From NCBI GenBank assembly GCA_029210125.1, contig JARGPR010000005.1, forward strand, positions 15,666-79,665: a DNA stretch of 64,000 nt, written 5' to 3'. This DNA is from Pseudomonadales bacterium (lineage in GTDB: Bacteria; Pseudomonadota; Gammaproteobacteria; Pseudomonadales; JAHRWD01). Positions 28,116 to 38,863 of the stretch are shown here, piece after piece. The position numbers and the translations under genes are program-made. The notes beneath the pieces are model-generated. The model did not search any database. It was not told the origin of the DNA and was given only the letters and a program-made list of their open reading frames with translations. Every line of letters starts with the position of its first letter. Within the stretch, counting starts at the first letter, position 1.

Positions 28116-29327
28116 TTATGCTTGCCCAACCCCAAAAAATGTCTCCATCCGATCAAAGGCCAGATTAATCGTTTCGTCGGGTACGCAATAGGCCATACGC
28201 ACATGGTTTTCGCCGCGGCTGCCGAAGGCGCTGCCCGGGGTCACGGTAACCTTTGCTTTATTTAATAGATTGATGGAAAAGTCCCAGGCATTGTCATGCT
28301 CGGCGACGATACGTGGGAACACGTAATAGGCACCCTCGGGTTTAACGTACTCAAAAATATGGGACAAACGATCAAGGCGTTCACAAATTAACGTGCGGCG
28401 TTGATTGAGAATTTGTTCAAATTCAGCCATATGATTTGGTGGGTTACTCAGGGCCACAATGCCCGCACTCTGTGAAATATGTGGTGTGCAGATCAGGTCG
28501 GCATCGTGGACTTTTAGCGCCTGTTTTTTTAGGGCGGCGGGTAAAATCATATAACCGAGTCGCCAACCACTCATCGCGTAGGCTTTCGAAAAGGTGAACA
28601 GGTAAACCAGGTTATCCCGCAAACTTTCTATTGACGCCAAGTTGAAATAGCGGTCGCGATTTTCATAGGTGAAATGGGAGTAGGGGTCATCCAGCAGAAT
28701 CAAAATATTGTGCTGCCGGGCAATTTCACCGACACGGATAAGCTCGGACTCACTGAATATTTTGCCCGTTGGATTGGATGGCGAGACGATCACGATGGCC
28801 TTCGTTTTTTCGGTAATCAGACTCGGTAAGGTTTCGACATCTAAAGCCCAACCCTGCTGTTCATCCAGCGGCCAACTGACCGCTTGCCCATCACACAGTT
28901 TGATTTGTTGAAAATGCGACGCAAAACTGGGATCAGTCAAAATGATCTCGTCACCGGGGCTAATGGTGACCCGGAACAAGGTACTGAGCCCTTGCATATT
29001 GCCCGCCGTGATCAACACATTGTCATTGGCATCGATGGTGATCCCGGTTTCTCGGGCGTGTGTTTCTACCACCAAATCACGCAGTTCGGGCAGCCCGTCG
29101 GGTAAGGTATATTTGCCTATCGCATCGTCCTGATCAAGTTGCTGCTGCACGCCACGGCGAATAATTTCCGGTGTTCGGAACGACGGCACCCCCCAGGTGA
29201 GTGATGCCGCACCCTCTATTTGAGCGCTGAGCATGGCCATCTGTTTAATGGCCGAAATTTGCGCTTCGGCGACCGGCCCCGAAACCCAGTTTTGACTGGA
29301 ATCGTTGGTGTGAGTTGAATTCGTCAA
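28116..29327 (-). CDS. PLP-dependent aminotransferase class I/II
   Basis: A 403-residue fold-type I aminotransferase. The PLP lysine is in FTFSKAYAMSGWRLGYM. The Asn-Pro-Thr anchor is IVSPSNPTGKIFSE, the phosphate-binding Arg follows in the WRLGY segment, and the substrate-binding Arg is in ENHVRMAYC near the end. It is related to aspartate or aromatic aminotransferases, but the amino acid is not clear. The gene is convergent with atpG. Decayed copies of its 3' part lie upstream of the N-ATPase operon. Confidence 0.9.
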   Translation of the reverse strand: MTNSTHTNDSSQNWVSGPVAEAQISAIKQMAMLSAQIEGAASLTWGVPSFRTPEIIRRGVQQQLDQDDAIGKYTLPDGLPELRDLVVETHARETGITIDANDNVLITAGNMQGLSTLFRVTISPGDEIILTDPSFASHFQQIKLCDGQAVSWPLDEQQGWALDVETLPSLITEKTKAIVIVSPSNPTGKIFSESELIRVGEIARQHNILILLDDPYSHFTYENRDRYFNLASIESLRDNLVYLFTFSKAYAMSGWRLGYMILPAALKKQALKVHDADLICTPHISQSAGIVALSNPPNHMAEFEQILNQRRTLICERLDRLSHIFEYVKPEGAYYVFPRIVAEHDNAWDFSINLLNKAKVTVTPGSAFGSRGENHVRMAYCVPDETINLAFDRMETFFGVGQA

Positions 29328-29619
29328 ATGCTCATCCTCTCTTCGTGTCGAGGTACGACCTGGTATGCTGTTGTCAATGCGGTGATGCGTAATTGGCCAG
29401 TTTCAACGCAATGCAAATTTTTATCTATGCGGTAAGTCAATCTATTGTTGGCTGCCTAGCGCAGCCTGAAAATTATTTTAGGTTCAACGGGAGATTATGG
29501 TTCACAAATAGATCAGCGCTTTCTTTCGGTATCTTGCTGATGGTTTAGTGGACAATTGACACTGAATGGCTATACATCTGCGCAACAAATCAAATGCTGG
29601 GTTTGAAGGTACCTTGGCC

Positions 29620-30138
29620 TTAGTTTGAGTCGCCAGCGGGTTCTAAAATTGCCAGAAGCTTTCTCAATCCGGTATCCAGCTCAGCCAATTCAGACCCATC
29701 AATGGAAGCCAATATTTTATGTTCATTTTCCACATGGGCTTCCAGCGCGCGGTCGATCAGCGCGAGTCCGTTCGCCGTCAACTGTACTAGCATGCTCCGT
29801 GCGTCCTCCTGATTCGGCAGGCGTTGTACCAAACTCCGTGCTTCTAGCCGTTTCATTCGATGGGTCATCGTGCCGGAGGTAATCATCAGGGAGGAAAACA
29901 GTGTCGTCGGTGCGAGGCAATAGGGTGATCCCGAGCGGCGCAGCGTCGCTAATACATCAAATTCCCAGCTGCTCAGGTCGAAGGTAGCGAATGTATTTTC
30001 AAGCTTAGGCTGCACCAGCGCTGCGCATCGTTTAAGACGCCCGATCACCCCCATCGGGCTGACATCCAGGTCAGGCCGCTCCTGATTCCATTGTCGAAGA
30101 ATCGCGTCGACCGCGTCCGGCGATAGTTTTTGGCTCAT
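29620..30138 (-). CDS. MarR family transcriptional regulator
   Basis: 172 residues with the MarR winged-helix layout. The recognition part is GTMTHRMKRLEARSLVQRLPNQEDARSM, followed by a C-terminal dimer helix. It is divergent from an EamA transporter gene, with 80 bases between them that hold two palindromic half-site pairs. By analogy with MarR-type pairs it would repress itself and the transporter until a ligand binds. A degraded second copy of its 3' half exists at 20639-20860. Confidence 0.92.
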   Translation of the reverse strand: MSQKLSPDAVDAILRQWNQERPDLDVSPMGVIGRLKRCAALVQPKLENTFATFDLSSWEFDVLATLRRSGSPYCLAPTTLFSSLMITSGTMTHRMKRLEARSLVQRLPNQEDARSMLVQLTANGLALIDRALEAHVENEHKILASIDGSELAELDTGLRKLLAILEPAGDSN

Positions 30139-30157
30139 TAAAAAATCCCGATAACTG

Positions 30158-30210
30158 TCTTGACGTAAAGATAAATGCGTGTGAGAATCTAATTTTACCT
30201 TGAGATGAAG
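30158..30210. promoter_or_regulatory. Two operator-like palindromes between marR and eamA
   Basis: TCTTGACGTAAAGA (30158-30171) is a palindrome with one mismatched pair. CTTGAGATGAAG (30199-30210) is a weaker copy with the same CTT...AAG half-sites. One lies near the marR start and one just before the eamA start, the expected places for a MarR dimer to block both genes. Confidence 0.55.
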
Positions 30211-30218
30211 ATAAAGTC

Positions 30219-31139
30219 ATGTCGGCGAAACACACAAACTCATCATGGTTCTATATCCTGACCACGGCTCTGGCACCGCTTATCTGGGGGTCGACCTATA
30301 TCGTCACCACCGAATGGCTGCCACCCGACCGACCGTTCACGGCGGCGCTGTTGCGCATTTTGCCAGCGGGTGTGCTGCTGGTGTTGATGAGTCGGCATTT
30401 TCCAGCAAAGCACGACTGGGGTCGTCTTGTCATTTTGGCTGTGCTCAATATGAGCTTTTTCCAAGCCTTTTTATTTATTGCCGCGTATCGACTACCCGGT
30501 GGCCTGGCTGCGGTGGTTAGCGCATTGCAGCCATTGCTGGTCATGGGGCTTACTTGGGGCGTCGACGGCCAAAGACCCGTCGGTACAGCTGTAGCGGCCA
30601 GTGCCCTTGGCGTGATGGGCATGGCTGCGTTGCTATTGTCTCAGAGCGCTGTATGGGATCCCGTTGGTATTGCCGCTGCTATCGCTGGTACGGCGTGTAT
30701 GGCCACTGGAACCTTCCTCGCCCAGCGCTGGCGAACCGACGTGCCACTGTTGGCATTCACAGGTTGGCAGCTGCTGGCGGGTGGAATCATGCTGATACCG
30801 GTCGCCAGGCTCATCGACCCGCCGCTACCGATCTTAACAATCACGCAGATGTTCGCGTATGCCTATCTGTCACTGTTTGGTGCCGTGTTGGCCTACGTGC
30901 TTTGGTTTCGAGGCATCGCACGCCTGTCGCCGGCAGCGGTGTCATCACTGGGTCTGTTAAGCCCGTTAACCGCAGTGGTTATTGGATGGGCGTTGCTGAA
31001 CCAGAGCATGACGGGCTTGTCGTTAGCTGGCCTTATCACCGTGCTGGTCAGTGTCCTCGCTGTGCAGCGGGCTTTAACCCCAACGAATGAAACTACAACT
31101 CGCCGGCTATTGAGTCGAGTTGCTCGCGTTCGGACATAA
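30219..31139 (+). CDS. EamA-family transporter (DMT superfamily)
   Basis: 306 residues, about ten membrane helices in two EamA repeats. The first opens with LAPLIWGSTYIVTTEWL, and the second contains GAVLAYVLWFRGIARLSPAAVSSLGLLSPLTAV, the family signature. Members are exporters of amino acids or drugs. Divergent from marR, which probably controls it. ATG 30219 has a weak GAAGA site before it. Confidence 0.93.
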   Translation: MSAKHTNSSWFYILTTALAPLIWGSTYIVTTEWLPPDRPFTAALLRILPAGVLLVLMSRHFPAKHDWGRLVILAVLNMSFFQAFLFIAAYRLPGGLAAVVSALQPLLVMGLTWGVDGQRPVGTAVAASALGVMGMAALLLSQSAVWDPVGIAAAIAGTACMATGTFLAQRWRTDVPLLAFTGWQLLAGGIMLIPVARLIDPPLPILTITQMFAYAYLSLFGAVLAYVLWFRGIARLSPAAVSSLGLLSPLTAVVIGWALLNQSMTGLSLAGLITVLVSVLAVQRALTPTNETTTRRLLSRVARVRT

Positions 31140-31235
31140 ACCCATACCCTTAAGGAAGCGCTGAACTTTTTGAACGCAATCTACTTCGCCCAGAATAAAT
31201 CATCACTTCCTTAACCAATCCCAAAGGAGAATGCC

Positions 31236-31853
31236 ATGTCAAACACCATCAAATCCCTTATTGAATCTCGTGTCTCGACAGGTCGTTATGACGCAAGCCG
31301 CGAATTGTATAATGAAGAGGTGCGCGAGTTGGTTCGCCTGGCGACGCGAGCGCCATCGGCTTACAACTTACAAAACTGGAAATTCATCGCGGTGCAATCA
31401 GCGGATGCCAAAGCCCGATTGAAGGTAGCGGCCTACGACCAGCCGCAGGTGGTCGATGCAGCGGTGACGTTCATTATTTGCGGAACACTAGAAGCACACG
31501 AAGGGTTGGAGTATGCACTTAAACCTTCGGTAGAGGCCGGTATTTTCGATCGAGCTATGCTGGAAGGCTGGGTGGCTGCCGCCACCGCATCTCACCGAAA
31601 CAATGAGCAGCACCAGAGGGATGAAGCTTTTCGCTCAGCATCCCTTGCCGCAATGACGCTGATGTTGGCTGCTCAAGGAATGGGGCTTTCCACGGGTCCG
31701 ATGAGTGGCTTCGACCCGGTTGCTGTGTCGCGTGAATTTGGGCTAACGGATAGAGAAGTGCCCGTCATGTTGGTTACAGTGGGTTACCCAGCCCCCGGGA
31801 ACTGGCCGCAGAAACCCCGCAACCCGTTGGATGAAGTGATGGTGTTTGTGTGA
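31236..31853 (+). CDS. Nitroreductase family protein
   Basis: A 205-residue FMN-dependent oxidoreductase. RATRAPSAYNLQNWKFIAV holds the FMN phosphate contact. LAAQGMGLSTGPMSGFDP and VTVGYPAPGNW are the conserved later parts. Ribosome-binding site AAAGGAGA precedes ATG 31236. It lies 96 bases after eamA on the same strand, so it might share its regulation. Confidence 0.93.
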   Translation: MSNTIKSLIESRVSTGRYDASRELYNEEVRELVRLATRAPSAYNLQNWKFIAVQSADAKARLKVAAYDQPQVVDAAVTFIICGTLEAHEGLEYALKPSVEAGIFDRAMLEGWVAAATASHRNNEQHQRDEAFRSASLAAMTLMLAAQGMGLSTGPMSGFDPVAVSREFGLTDREVPVMLVTVGYPAPGNWPQKPRNPLDEVMVFV

Positions 31854-31971
31854 CCGGGTACTAGTGGTCATTTGCCGAGGTATCGGTGCTTACTCTAATC
31901 GGTACTTTCGTTTGTGCTCGGCGACAGGAAGAGGTTGCTTGCTCCACATGGAAGTCTGCATTTGTAGTTAA

Positions 31972-32679
31972 TCATCGATTGCGGTTTATCATTGTAATGC
32001 AGTCAGGTAATTGTTCCATACACTCAATTTCAGCGCTGGGTTTTTGTGTGTCGCTGGGCCAGTCGAGTTGATCGGGGTTTACCCAAACCGTATGTATTCC
32101 AAGTTGTTGGGCACCGACTACGTCATCGTCGGGGTTATCGCCAACGTGAACGACCTGGTCTGCAGATAACTCCAGTCTTTCGAGTGCTTGTTCAAACATT
32201 GCTGGGTGGGGTTTTCCAACACCAACCGTTTCGGCATTTAAACCAAAGGAAAAATATTTGCCCAGCCCTAGTCGGTAGACGTTGGCATTACCATTACTGA
32301 GCGCGGCCAAACGATAGGTGCGGCTAAGTTCCTCAAGCACTTCAATTACCAGCGGGTAAAAACTAACCTGATGGCGGGCCTCCAAAAAAACTTCAAAGGC
32401 GCTTTCTGCCGCTTGTCTGGCCCAGCTGCTGGAGTAATCGCATTCGAGTAGTGCTTGTTCGATCACCCGCACCCTCATCTCGCTAACGCGGTGCATTAGC
32501 TCAGGCTCATTGAGGATTAGTTTCTTGCGAATATCCATCAGGCCGTTACTGGCAATCAAGGGCGCAACGTTTGGACAATGGCTGGTGAGCCAGCTACGCA
32601 GGGTTCGTTCCGCCGCGATCAAGGTTGGTCTAACTTCCCACAGCGTATCATCCAGATCGAGGGTGATGGCTTTAATCAT
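31972..32679 (-). CDS. HAD-superfamily hydrolase (YigB-like)
   Basis: 235 residues. Motif I is ITLDLDDTLWEV, with the nucleophile Asp. Motif II has ALSNGNA, and motif III/IV is KPHPAMFEQAL with VGDNPDDDVVGAQ. It resembles YigB, an FMN and small-phosphate phosphatase encoded after xerC. The gene is the last of the lptM-lysA-dapF-DUF484-xerC row, with 33 bases to xerC. Confidence 0.9.
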   Translation of the reverse strand: MIKAITLDLDDTLWEVRPTLIAAERTLRSWLTSHCPNVAPLIASNGLMDIRKKLILNEPELMHRVSEMRVRVIEQALLECDYSSSWARQAAESAFEVFLEARHQVSFYPLVIEVLEELSRTYRLAALSNGNANVYRLGLGKYFSFGLNAETVGVGKPHPAMFEQALERLELSADQVVHVGDNPDDDVVGAQQLGIHTVWVNPDQLDWPSDTQKPSAEIECMEQLPDCITMINRNR

Positions 32680-32712
32680 GAGTACTCTCCTGGCAGGCTA
32701 TTGTTCAGCTGG

Positions 32713-33648
32713 CTATTCATGATTTGTCCCTGGGGATTCTTTGTCGCGTTTTGTTTTTCGGGCTCTGGGGTGAGCCTTGTCGTAGCTTTTGGCAAGGTAT
32801 TGAAAATCAAGGTGGGTATAGATTTGGGTGGTACTGATATCCGAGTGGCCAAGCATCTCCTGTACCGCTCTTAGGTCGCTACTGGATTCCAGCACATGGG
32901 TTGCGAAGGAGTGCCTTAGCATATGTGGATTGACCGGTGCGAATAGTTGCTGCTGGCCGCGGGCGTTCAGCCGCATTTGCACCGACCGTGGACTGATACG
33001 CCCACCGCGCTGGCTAATAAAAACGGCTTCAGATGTGCGGTTGGCAATTTCATTGCGCTTTGGTAACCAGGCTTGAATCGCATCCACTGCCTTTGAGCCT
33101 ATAGGCACCAGCCGGGTTTTATTACCTTTGCCCGTCACCCTTACCAGCGCGCTATTAAGGTCAATATGCTGATCGTTGAGGCCGACCAGCTCGCTGAGGC
33201 GCAAGCCGGAGGAATATACAAGCTCGAGCATTGCCCGGTCACGATAATCGATCCACTTTTCACCCTTTATTTCAATCAGTTGTTTGACCTGGTCGGCATC
33301 CAGGGTTGAAGGTAGTTTTTTGCCGGATTTTGGCGCACGTAGGCCGACCGCAGGGTTAGACTCTATGTGCTGTTCTCGAACCAGAAAGTTGAGAAAAGTA
33401 CGGATGGAAGCCAGCATACGACGAATGCTGGTAGGCGCAAGTCCACGCTCGAAACATTCGGCAGAAAAATCCCGTATATGCCTTTGGGTAAGGTCAGACC
33501 AGCTTGTGATGCATTGTTCGCTGCAGAATTGCTGCAGTTGATTCAGATCTCGCTGATAGCCCTGAATAGTATTGGCCGACAGGTTGCGCTCAGAAACCAG
33601 ATAGCGCTGAAATTTAGAAACTTGTTTTTCAAAGCCGGTTCCGCCCAT
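32713..33648 (-). CDS. xerC: Tyrosine recombinase XerC
   Basis: 311 residues. The N-terminal SAM-like domain opens with FQRYLVSERNLSANTI. The catalytic residues are Arg in YSSGLRLSE, Lys in VTGKGNKTR, His-x-x-Arg in LRHSFATH (MLRH), His/Trp in LGHSDISTTQ and the nucleophile Tyr in IYTHLDF. It resolves chromosome dimers at dif with XerD. The gene order dapF-DUF484-xerC is conserved in gammaproteobacteria. Confidence 0.95.
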   Translation of the reverse strand: MGGTGFEKQVSKFQRYLVSERNLSANTIQGYQRDLNQLQQFCSEQCITSWSDLTQRHIRDFSAECFERGLAPTSIRRMLASIRTFLNFLVREQHIESNPAVGLRAPKSGKKLPSTLDADQVKQLIEIKGEKWIDYRDRAMLELVYSSGLRLSELVGLNDQHIDLNSALVRVTGKGNKTRLVPIGSKAVDAIQAWLPKRNEIANRTSEAVFISQRGGRISPRSVQMRLNARGQQQLFAPVNPHMLRHSFATHVLESSSDLRAVQEMLGHSDISTTQIYTHLDFQYLAKSYDKAHPRARKTKRDKESPGTNHE

Positions 33649-33677
33649 TTGGGTTGCCCGTTAAGGTTAATGCGGGG

Positions 33678-34385
33678 TTATTGGCCGCTGTACTTTCCAA
33701 ACAACTGGACCAGAATATCACCAACAAATTCGAGGAAAAGGCTGTCCATATCATGCTCAAAATAGTTTGGATCCTTGCTGGCCAGGGCTAAAAGCCCCCA
33801 CTCTTGGCCATCATCGAGGTTTTCATCCCGTAGGCAATAGACCGCAGCTGAGCCAATCTGACTGGCGTTGTCAGCGAACAGGTATTCTAGTTCTTCGGTT
33901 CGTAATGTACCCAACACCGGTTTTCGAGCATTCGTAAGCCCTTTAACGATATCTTGTTGATCGGTTTCTGTATCGTTTAAAGTGGAGATTGTGGCGAAGT
34001 CCATACCAAATTGATCCAGAAAACAGCTCTGGGTGGTTTCTATCACCTGTGCCATGGTATCCGCATTCAGTAAGCGAATCATCAAGTCTCGGGTATGGTT
34101 TAGTAGCTGGTCGTTACGTCGTGCGTTACTGATCAAGGTTTTAATCTGTCGATGATGGCGAGCTTCGCGGTCGCGCATCAGGGAGGCTTGCTTTTCAAAT
34201 AGCGAAACGCTGTTTTTCTGTTCATGGGGTAATCTGAGAGACAGCAATAGATCACGCTGGTTCTCAAAGAAATCTCGGTGGTTGCTCAGATACTCGGCAA
34301 CCTGATCAGCGGATAACGCTGGCTGCCCTTCAGTCGAATTGTCTGCGGGTAAGCTGGTTTCAGGGGTGCTGGGTTTAACGGTCAT
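33678..34385 (-). CDS. DUF484 family protein
   Basis: A 235-residue DUF484 protein with a GAF-like fold in its C-terminal two thirds. VAEYLSNHRDFFENQRDLLLSLRLPHE is the well-conserved N-terminal segment. Function unknown; always near dapF and xerC. Its 5' end overlaps the dapF 3' end by four bases. Confidence 0.92.
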   Translation of the reverse strand: MTVKPSTPETSLPADNSTEGQPALSADQVAEYLSNHRDFFENQRDLLLSLRLPHEQKNSVSLFEKQASLMRDREARHHRQIKTLISNARRNDQLLNHTRDLMIRLLNADTMAQVIETTQSCFLDQFGMDFATISTLNDTETDQQDIVKGLTNARKPVLGTLRTEELEYLFADNASQIGSAAVYCLRDENLDDGQEWGLLALASKDPNYFEHDMDSLFLEFVGDILVQLFGKYSGQ

Positions 34386-35212
34386 AACCGAACCATTCCT
34401 TCATATACTTTGGTGGCTGAGCCGCTCATCATAACCGGCTGTTGGTCACCGCTCCACTGGATATTCAGTTCACCGCCGGTTAAGAATACGTGAACTTCTT
34501 CCCCTAATAATCCGCGTTTCCGGCCGCTCACCACGGCGGCACAGGCACCGGTTCCGCAGGATAGGGTTTCCCCTACGCCACGCTCGAATACCCGTAAACG
34601 AATCCGTTCCGCTGATTCAATTTGCATAAAACCGACATTCACTTTATTTGGAAATCTGGGGTGAGCCTCCAGTAGTGGACCAAGGGTTTCGACTGGCGCG
34701 CGATCTACATCATCAACGATCAGCACCAAATGAGGGTTTCCCATCGAAACCACACCGACTTCGTAGGTTGTGCCATTTAGTTCGATACTGTATTGCTCAG
34801 ATGCGTAGTCTGCGATAAAAGGTATTTTTTCGGGGCTGAACTCAGGCACACCCATATCGACCAGCACGCGCTCGTATTCCTGCAGGGTTAGATGGATGGT
34901 GCCGCCGAGGGTCTGTACCTGTAGTTGGTGTTTCCAGGTTAATTTCTGATCGTGAACGAACCGGGCAAAGCAGCGCGCGCCGTTGCCACATTGTTCTACT
35001 TCAGCGCCGTCGGCATTGTAGATGCGGTATCTGAAATCGGCTTCGGGGTCAGTGGGTGGTTCAACAATTAACAGTTGATCAAACCCCACGCCAAACCGGC
35101 GGTCAGCCAGTTTTCTAATCTGATTTCCCGACAGACTAGCTTGCTGGGAAATCAGATTTACCATCATGAAATCATTCCCGGTTCCATGCATTTTGGTGAA
35201 TTTCAGTTGCAT
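34382..35212 (-). CDS. dapF: Diaminopimelate epimerase
   Basis: Converts LL- to meso-diaminopimelate for lysine and peptidoglycan. 276 residues. The two active-site cysteines are in EQCGNGARC and SCGTGACA. The N-terminus KFTKMHGTGNDFMMV is diagnostic. It is directly adjacent to lysA (no gap), so translation is likely coupled. Confidence 0.97.
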   Translation of the reverse strand: MQLKFTKMHGTGNDFMMVNLISQQASLSGNQIRKLADRRFGVGFDQLLIVEPPTDPEADFRYRIYNADGAEVEQCGNGARCFARFVHDQKLTWKHQLQVQTLGGTIHLTLQEYERVLVDMGVPEFSPEKIPFIADYASEQYSIELNGTTYEVGVVSMGNPHLVLIVDDVDRAPVETLGPLLEAHPRFPNKVNVGFMQIESAERIRLRVFERGVGETLSCGTGACAAVVSGRKRGLLGEEVHVFLTGGELNIQWSGDQQPVMMSGSATKVYEGMVRL

Positions 35213-36496
35213 CTATTCATCCTTGTCTGCCGGTAGCAAGGCTTCCCCGGCAATTTGCATCTCAAATGTTTCCCGGGCTCGTATCAGGTGGCTTTGATCT
35301 CCGTCGACCATAACCTCAGCGCAGCGATTGCGCGAGTTGTAGTTGGAACTCATGGTAAAACCATAGGCGCCAGCGGAGCAGATTGCGAGTAGCTCCCCCT
35401 GGCGAAGACTCATCTGGCGGTCAGTGCCTAAAAAATCTCCGGTCTCGCAGATGGGACCCACGATATCATAGATATCTGAGGCTGGTACCCCGTCTTCCTT
35501 GCTACCCTGAGCTTTTTTAACAGGGATAATGTTCTGCCAGGCGCTATACAGCGTCGGACGGATCAGGTCATTCATTGCAGCATCAACAATCGCAAAACTT
35601 TTGTTTTCGTTATTTTTAAGATACTGAACGCGGGTGACCAAAATTCCAGCGTTTGCAGAAATTGCACGTCCCGGCTCAAGCAATAGCTCGAGTCCATATT
35701 TGGAAATTCGATCTTTAAGGGCAGAGATATATTGCAGTGGTGCAATCGGCTGCTCATCCTTATAACGCACACCCAGGCCGCCCCCCATATCGATATGCTG
35801 GAGTTGAATACCGGATTGTTTGAGTTGTTCGAGCAGATTTAATACCCGTTCCAGTGCATCCATGAAGGGCTCTATCTCTGTCAGCTGAGAGCCAATATGG
35901 CAATCCACACCCTGCAATTGGATGTGTTCCATGGCGGCACCTGCTCGATAGACTCGGGGCGCATCATCAATGGCTATACCGAATTTATTTTCCTTCAAAC
36001 CTGTAGAGATATAGGGATGGGTTTTGGCATCAACATCGGGGTTCACGCGAAGTGAAACGGGAGCAATACGGCCCATATCACCTGCGACCTGATTGAGCAG
36101 TTTCAGCTCCGCTTCCGATTCAACGTTAAAACAAAAGATACCTGCTTCCAGAGCCATCTTCATTTCATCGGCGCTTTTGCCAACCCCTGAAAAAACAATG
36201 CGGGCTGCATCACCACCAGCGGTTAATACACGCTGCAACTCACCACCGGATACGATGTCGAATCCCGCTCCAAGACGAGCTAACAAATTTAATACGGCGA
36301 TATTCGAGTTGGCTTTAACCGCGTAGCAGATCATGCCGGGGTAATCCCCCAGGGCGTTCGCAAACGCCTGGTAGGACTCGGTGAACATCGCTCGGGAATA
36401 GATATAGCAGGGTGTGCCGTACTGTTCTGCCAACTCGGCAATGGTTAGCTGTTCGGCACAAAAATGTTGGTCTCGGTAAAAAAAAGCGTTATTCAC
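35213..36496 (-). CDS. lysA: Diaminopimelate decarboxylase
   Basis: Last step of lysine synthesis, PLP-dependent. 427 residues. The PLP lysine lies in ICYAVKANSN, the glycine loop is DMGGGLG, and ICSAGAYGFTMSSNYN carries the late conserved residues. It is preceded by lptM by six bases and followed at once by dapF. Confidence 0.97.
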   Translation of the reverse strand: MNNAFFYRDQHFCAEQLTIAELAEQYGTPCYIYSRAMFTESYQAFANALGDYPGMICYAVKANSNIAVLNLLARLGAGFDIVSGGELQRVLTAGGDAARIVFSGVGKSADEMKMALEAGIFCFNVESEAELKLLNQVAGDMGRIAPVSLRVNPDVDAKTHPYISTGLKENKFGIAIDDAPRVYRAGAAMEHIQLQGVDCHIGSQLTEIEPFMDALERVLNLLEQLKQSGIQLQHIDMGGGLGVRYKDEQPIAPLQYISALKDRISKYGLELLLEPGRAISANAGILVTRVQYLKNNENKSFAIVDAAMNDLIRPTLYSAWQNIIPVKKAQGSKEDGVPASDIYDIVGPICETGDFLGTDRQMSLRQGELLAICSAGAYGFTMSSNYNSRNRCAEVMVDGDQSHLIRARETFEMQIAGEALLPADKDE

Positions 36497-36502
36497 AGCG
36501 GT

Positions 36503-36712
36503 TTAAACTCGATATTGATAATAGGTTGATGGTTTCGCGGCGGCCTGGGACGATACGGGTAAATCGCTCGCGGGTATTACATGAAGTGTTTGTTTTTGCT
36601 CATGGTTGCCTTTGTCGGGTAAGAATAGCGCGCCCTTCTGCCCGCAACCCTGTATTGCTGGGGTCAGTGTAATGAAACATAGCAGCAGATATTTTTTGAC
36701 ATAGGGTAGCAT
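36503..36712 (-). CDS. lptM: LptM (YifL-like) lipoprotein
   Basis: A 69-residue lipoprotein with signal peptide and lipobox IQGC, then GQKGALFLPD, the conserved core of LptM, which helps the LPS translocon LptDE mature. Its place before lysA is conserved. ATG 36712 starts the hydrophobic signal stretch. Confidence 0.88.
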   Translation of the reverse strand: MLPYVKKYLLLCFITLTPAIQGCGQKGALFLPDKGNHEQKQTLHVIPASDLPVSSQAAAKPSTYYQYRV

Positions 36713-36818
36713 CGGAATCTGCCATAAAATCGCAGAGTATAACGCTACAATTCAGAAAAAGCTTTGTCGTTAAGCCAACGCTTGATGTAACTCGGGAAAG
36801 GGTCGGGCGAGGCAGGTC

Positions 36819-37652
36819 TCAGTCTTTTTGCATGCGTCGCCACAGTCCAAAAACAGGCCCTGATAACGCGTAAAGGCCGAAGATAGCCAGCAATACCCGT
36901 GGTGGGTCGATAGTAATCAGGAAGAACAGTAATACCACGCCAATAATAACCGCAAAAGGTACACGACCCTCAGCACCTAGCCCTTTGAAGCTGTGGTATT
37001 TAAGGTTGAGCAACATCGCGATGCCGGTTACCAATGTGATTAGCGCCATAACAGCGGCTGCGGGTTTACTGATCTGCTCGGGGGTTAATCCCGTATCAAC
37101 ACCGCACCAAACCAGGCTAGCAATAATCGCGGCGGCCGCGGGGCTGGCTACACCGGTAAAATAACGTTTGTCGGCACTTTCAATCTGAGTGTTAAATCTT
37201 GCGAGCCGAAGCGCCGCACAGGCTACATAAACAAAAGCCGCGGCCCAGCCAAGTTTCCCCAGTTCAGTCAGAGACCAGTTAAACATCACCAATGCGGGAG
37301 CTACCCCGAAAGAAACCATATCGCAAAGGCTGTCATATTCAGCACCAAAAGCACTTTGGGTCTTGGTCATTCTGGCGACACGGCCATCAAGGCCATCCAG
37401 TATCATGGCAATAAAAATAGCTATAGAAGCCGCTTCAAATTGACCGTTTACAGAGGCAACAATGGCGTAGAATCCGGCAAATAATCCGGCGGTGGTGAAC
37501 AGGTTGGGTAGCAGATAAACACCGCGATGACGGATCCTGTGTCCGCTTTCGGCAATCTCTTCTTCGATAACCTCATCGACAGGAATCAACTGCTCCAACG
37601 ATTCGTTCGAGTCTATGCTTTCTTTAGTGTCAGAATTGGGCTTTTCGTCCAT
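36819..37652 (-). CDS. pssA: CDP-diacylglycerol-serine O-phosphatidyltransferase
   Basis: A 277-residue inner-membrane enzyme with several membrane helices. The CDP-alcohol motif DGLDGRVARMTK then GAEYDSLCD fits D-G-x2-A-R-x8-G-x3-D-x3-D. It makes phosphatidylserine for phosphatidylethanolamine. An extra hydrophilic acidic N-terminus of about 40 residues precedes the membrane part. It follows ilvC, a gene order also seen in Pseudomonas-like genomes. Confidence 0.95.
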   Translation of the reverse strand: MDEKPNSDTKESIDSNESLEQLIPVDEVIEEEIAESGHRIRHRGVYLLPNLFTTAGLFAGFYAIVASVNGQFEAASIAIFIAMILDGLDGRVARMTKTQSAFGAEYDSLCDMVSFGVAPALVMFNWSLTELGKLGWAAAFVYVACAALRLARFNTQIESADKRYFTGVASPAAAAIIASLVWCGVDTGLTPEQISKPAAAVMALITLVTGIAMLLNLKYHSFKGLGAEGRVPFAVIIGVVLLFFLITIDPPRVLLAIFGLYALSGPVFGLWRRMQKD

Positions 37653-37750
37653 GCCGCGGTGTCTTGCTGGTATCTGAGGAATACAGGGTTTGTGTCGTAT
37701 GAACCGTCACACGATAACCCTACGGGTTACGTGCAACGGTTTCGGAAGCT

Positions 37751-38779
<1,029 letters not shown>

Positions 38780-38863
38780 TTAGATTTCAAATGTTGTATT
38801 AGTTACCGGGAGTATCCCAGGAATTTGGTTTGTCGTTTTTGTGTTCAGGCCTGCTGATGAGCG

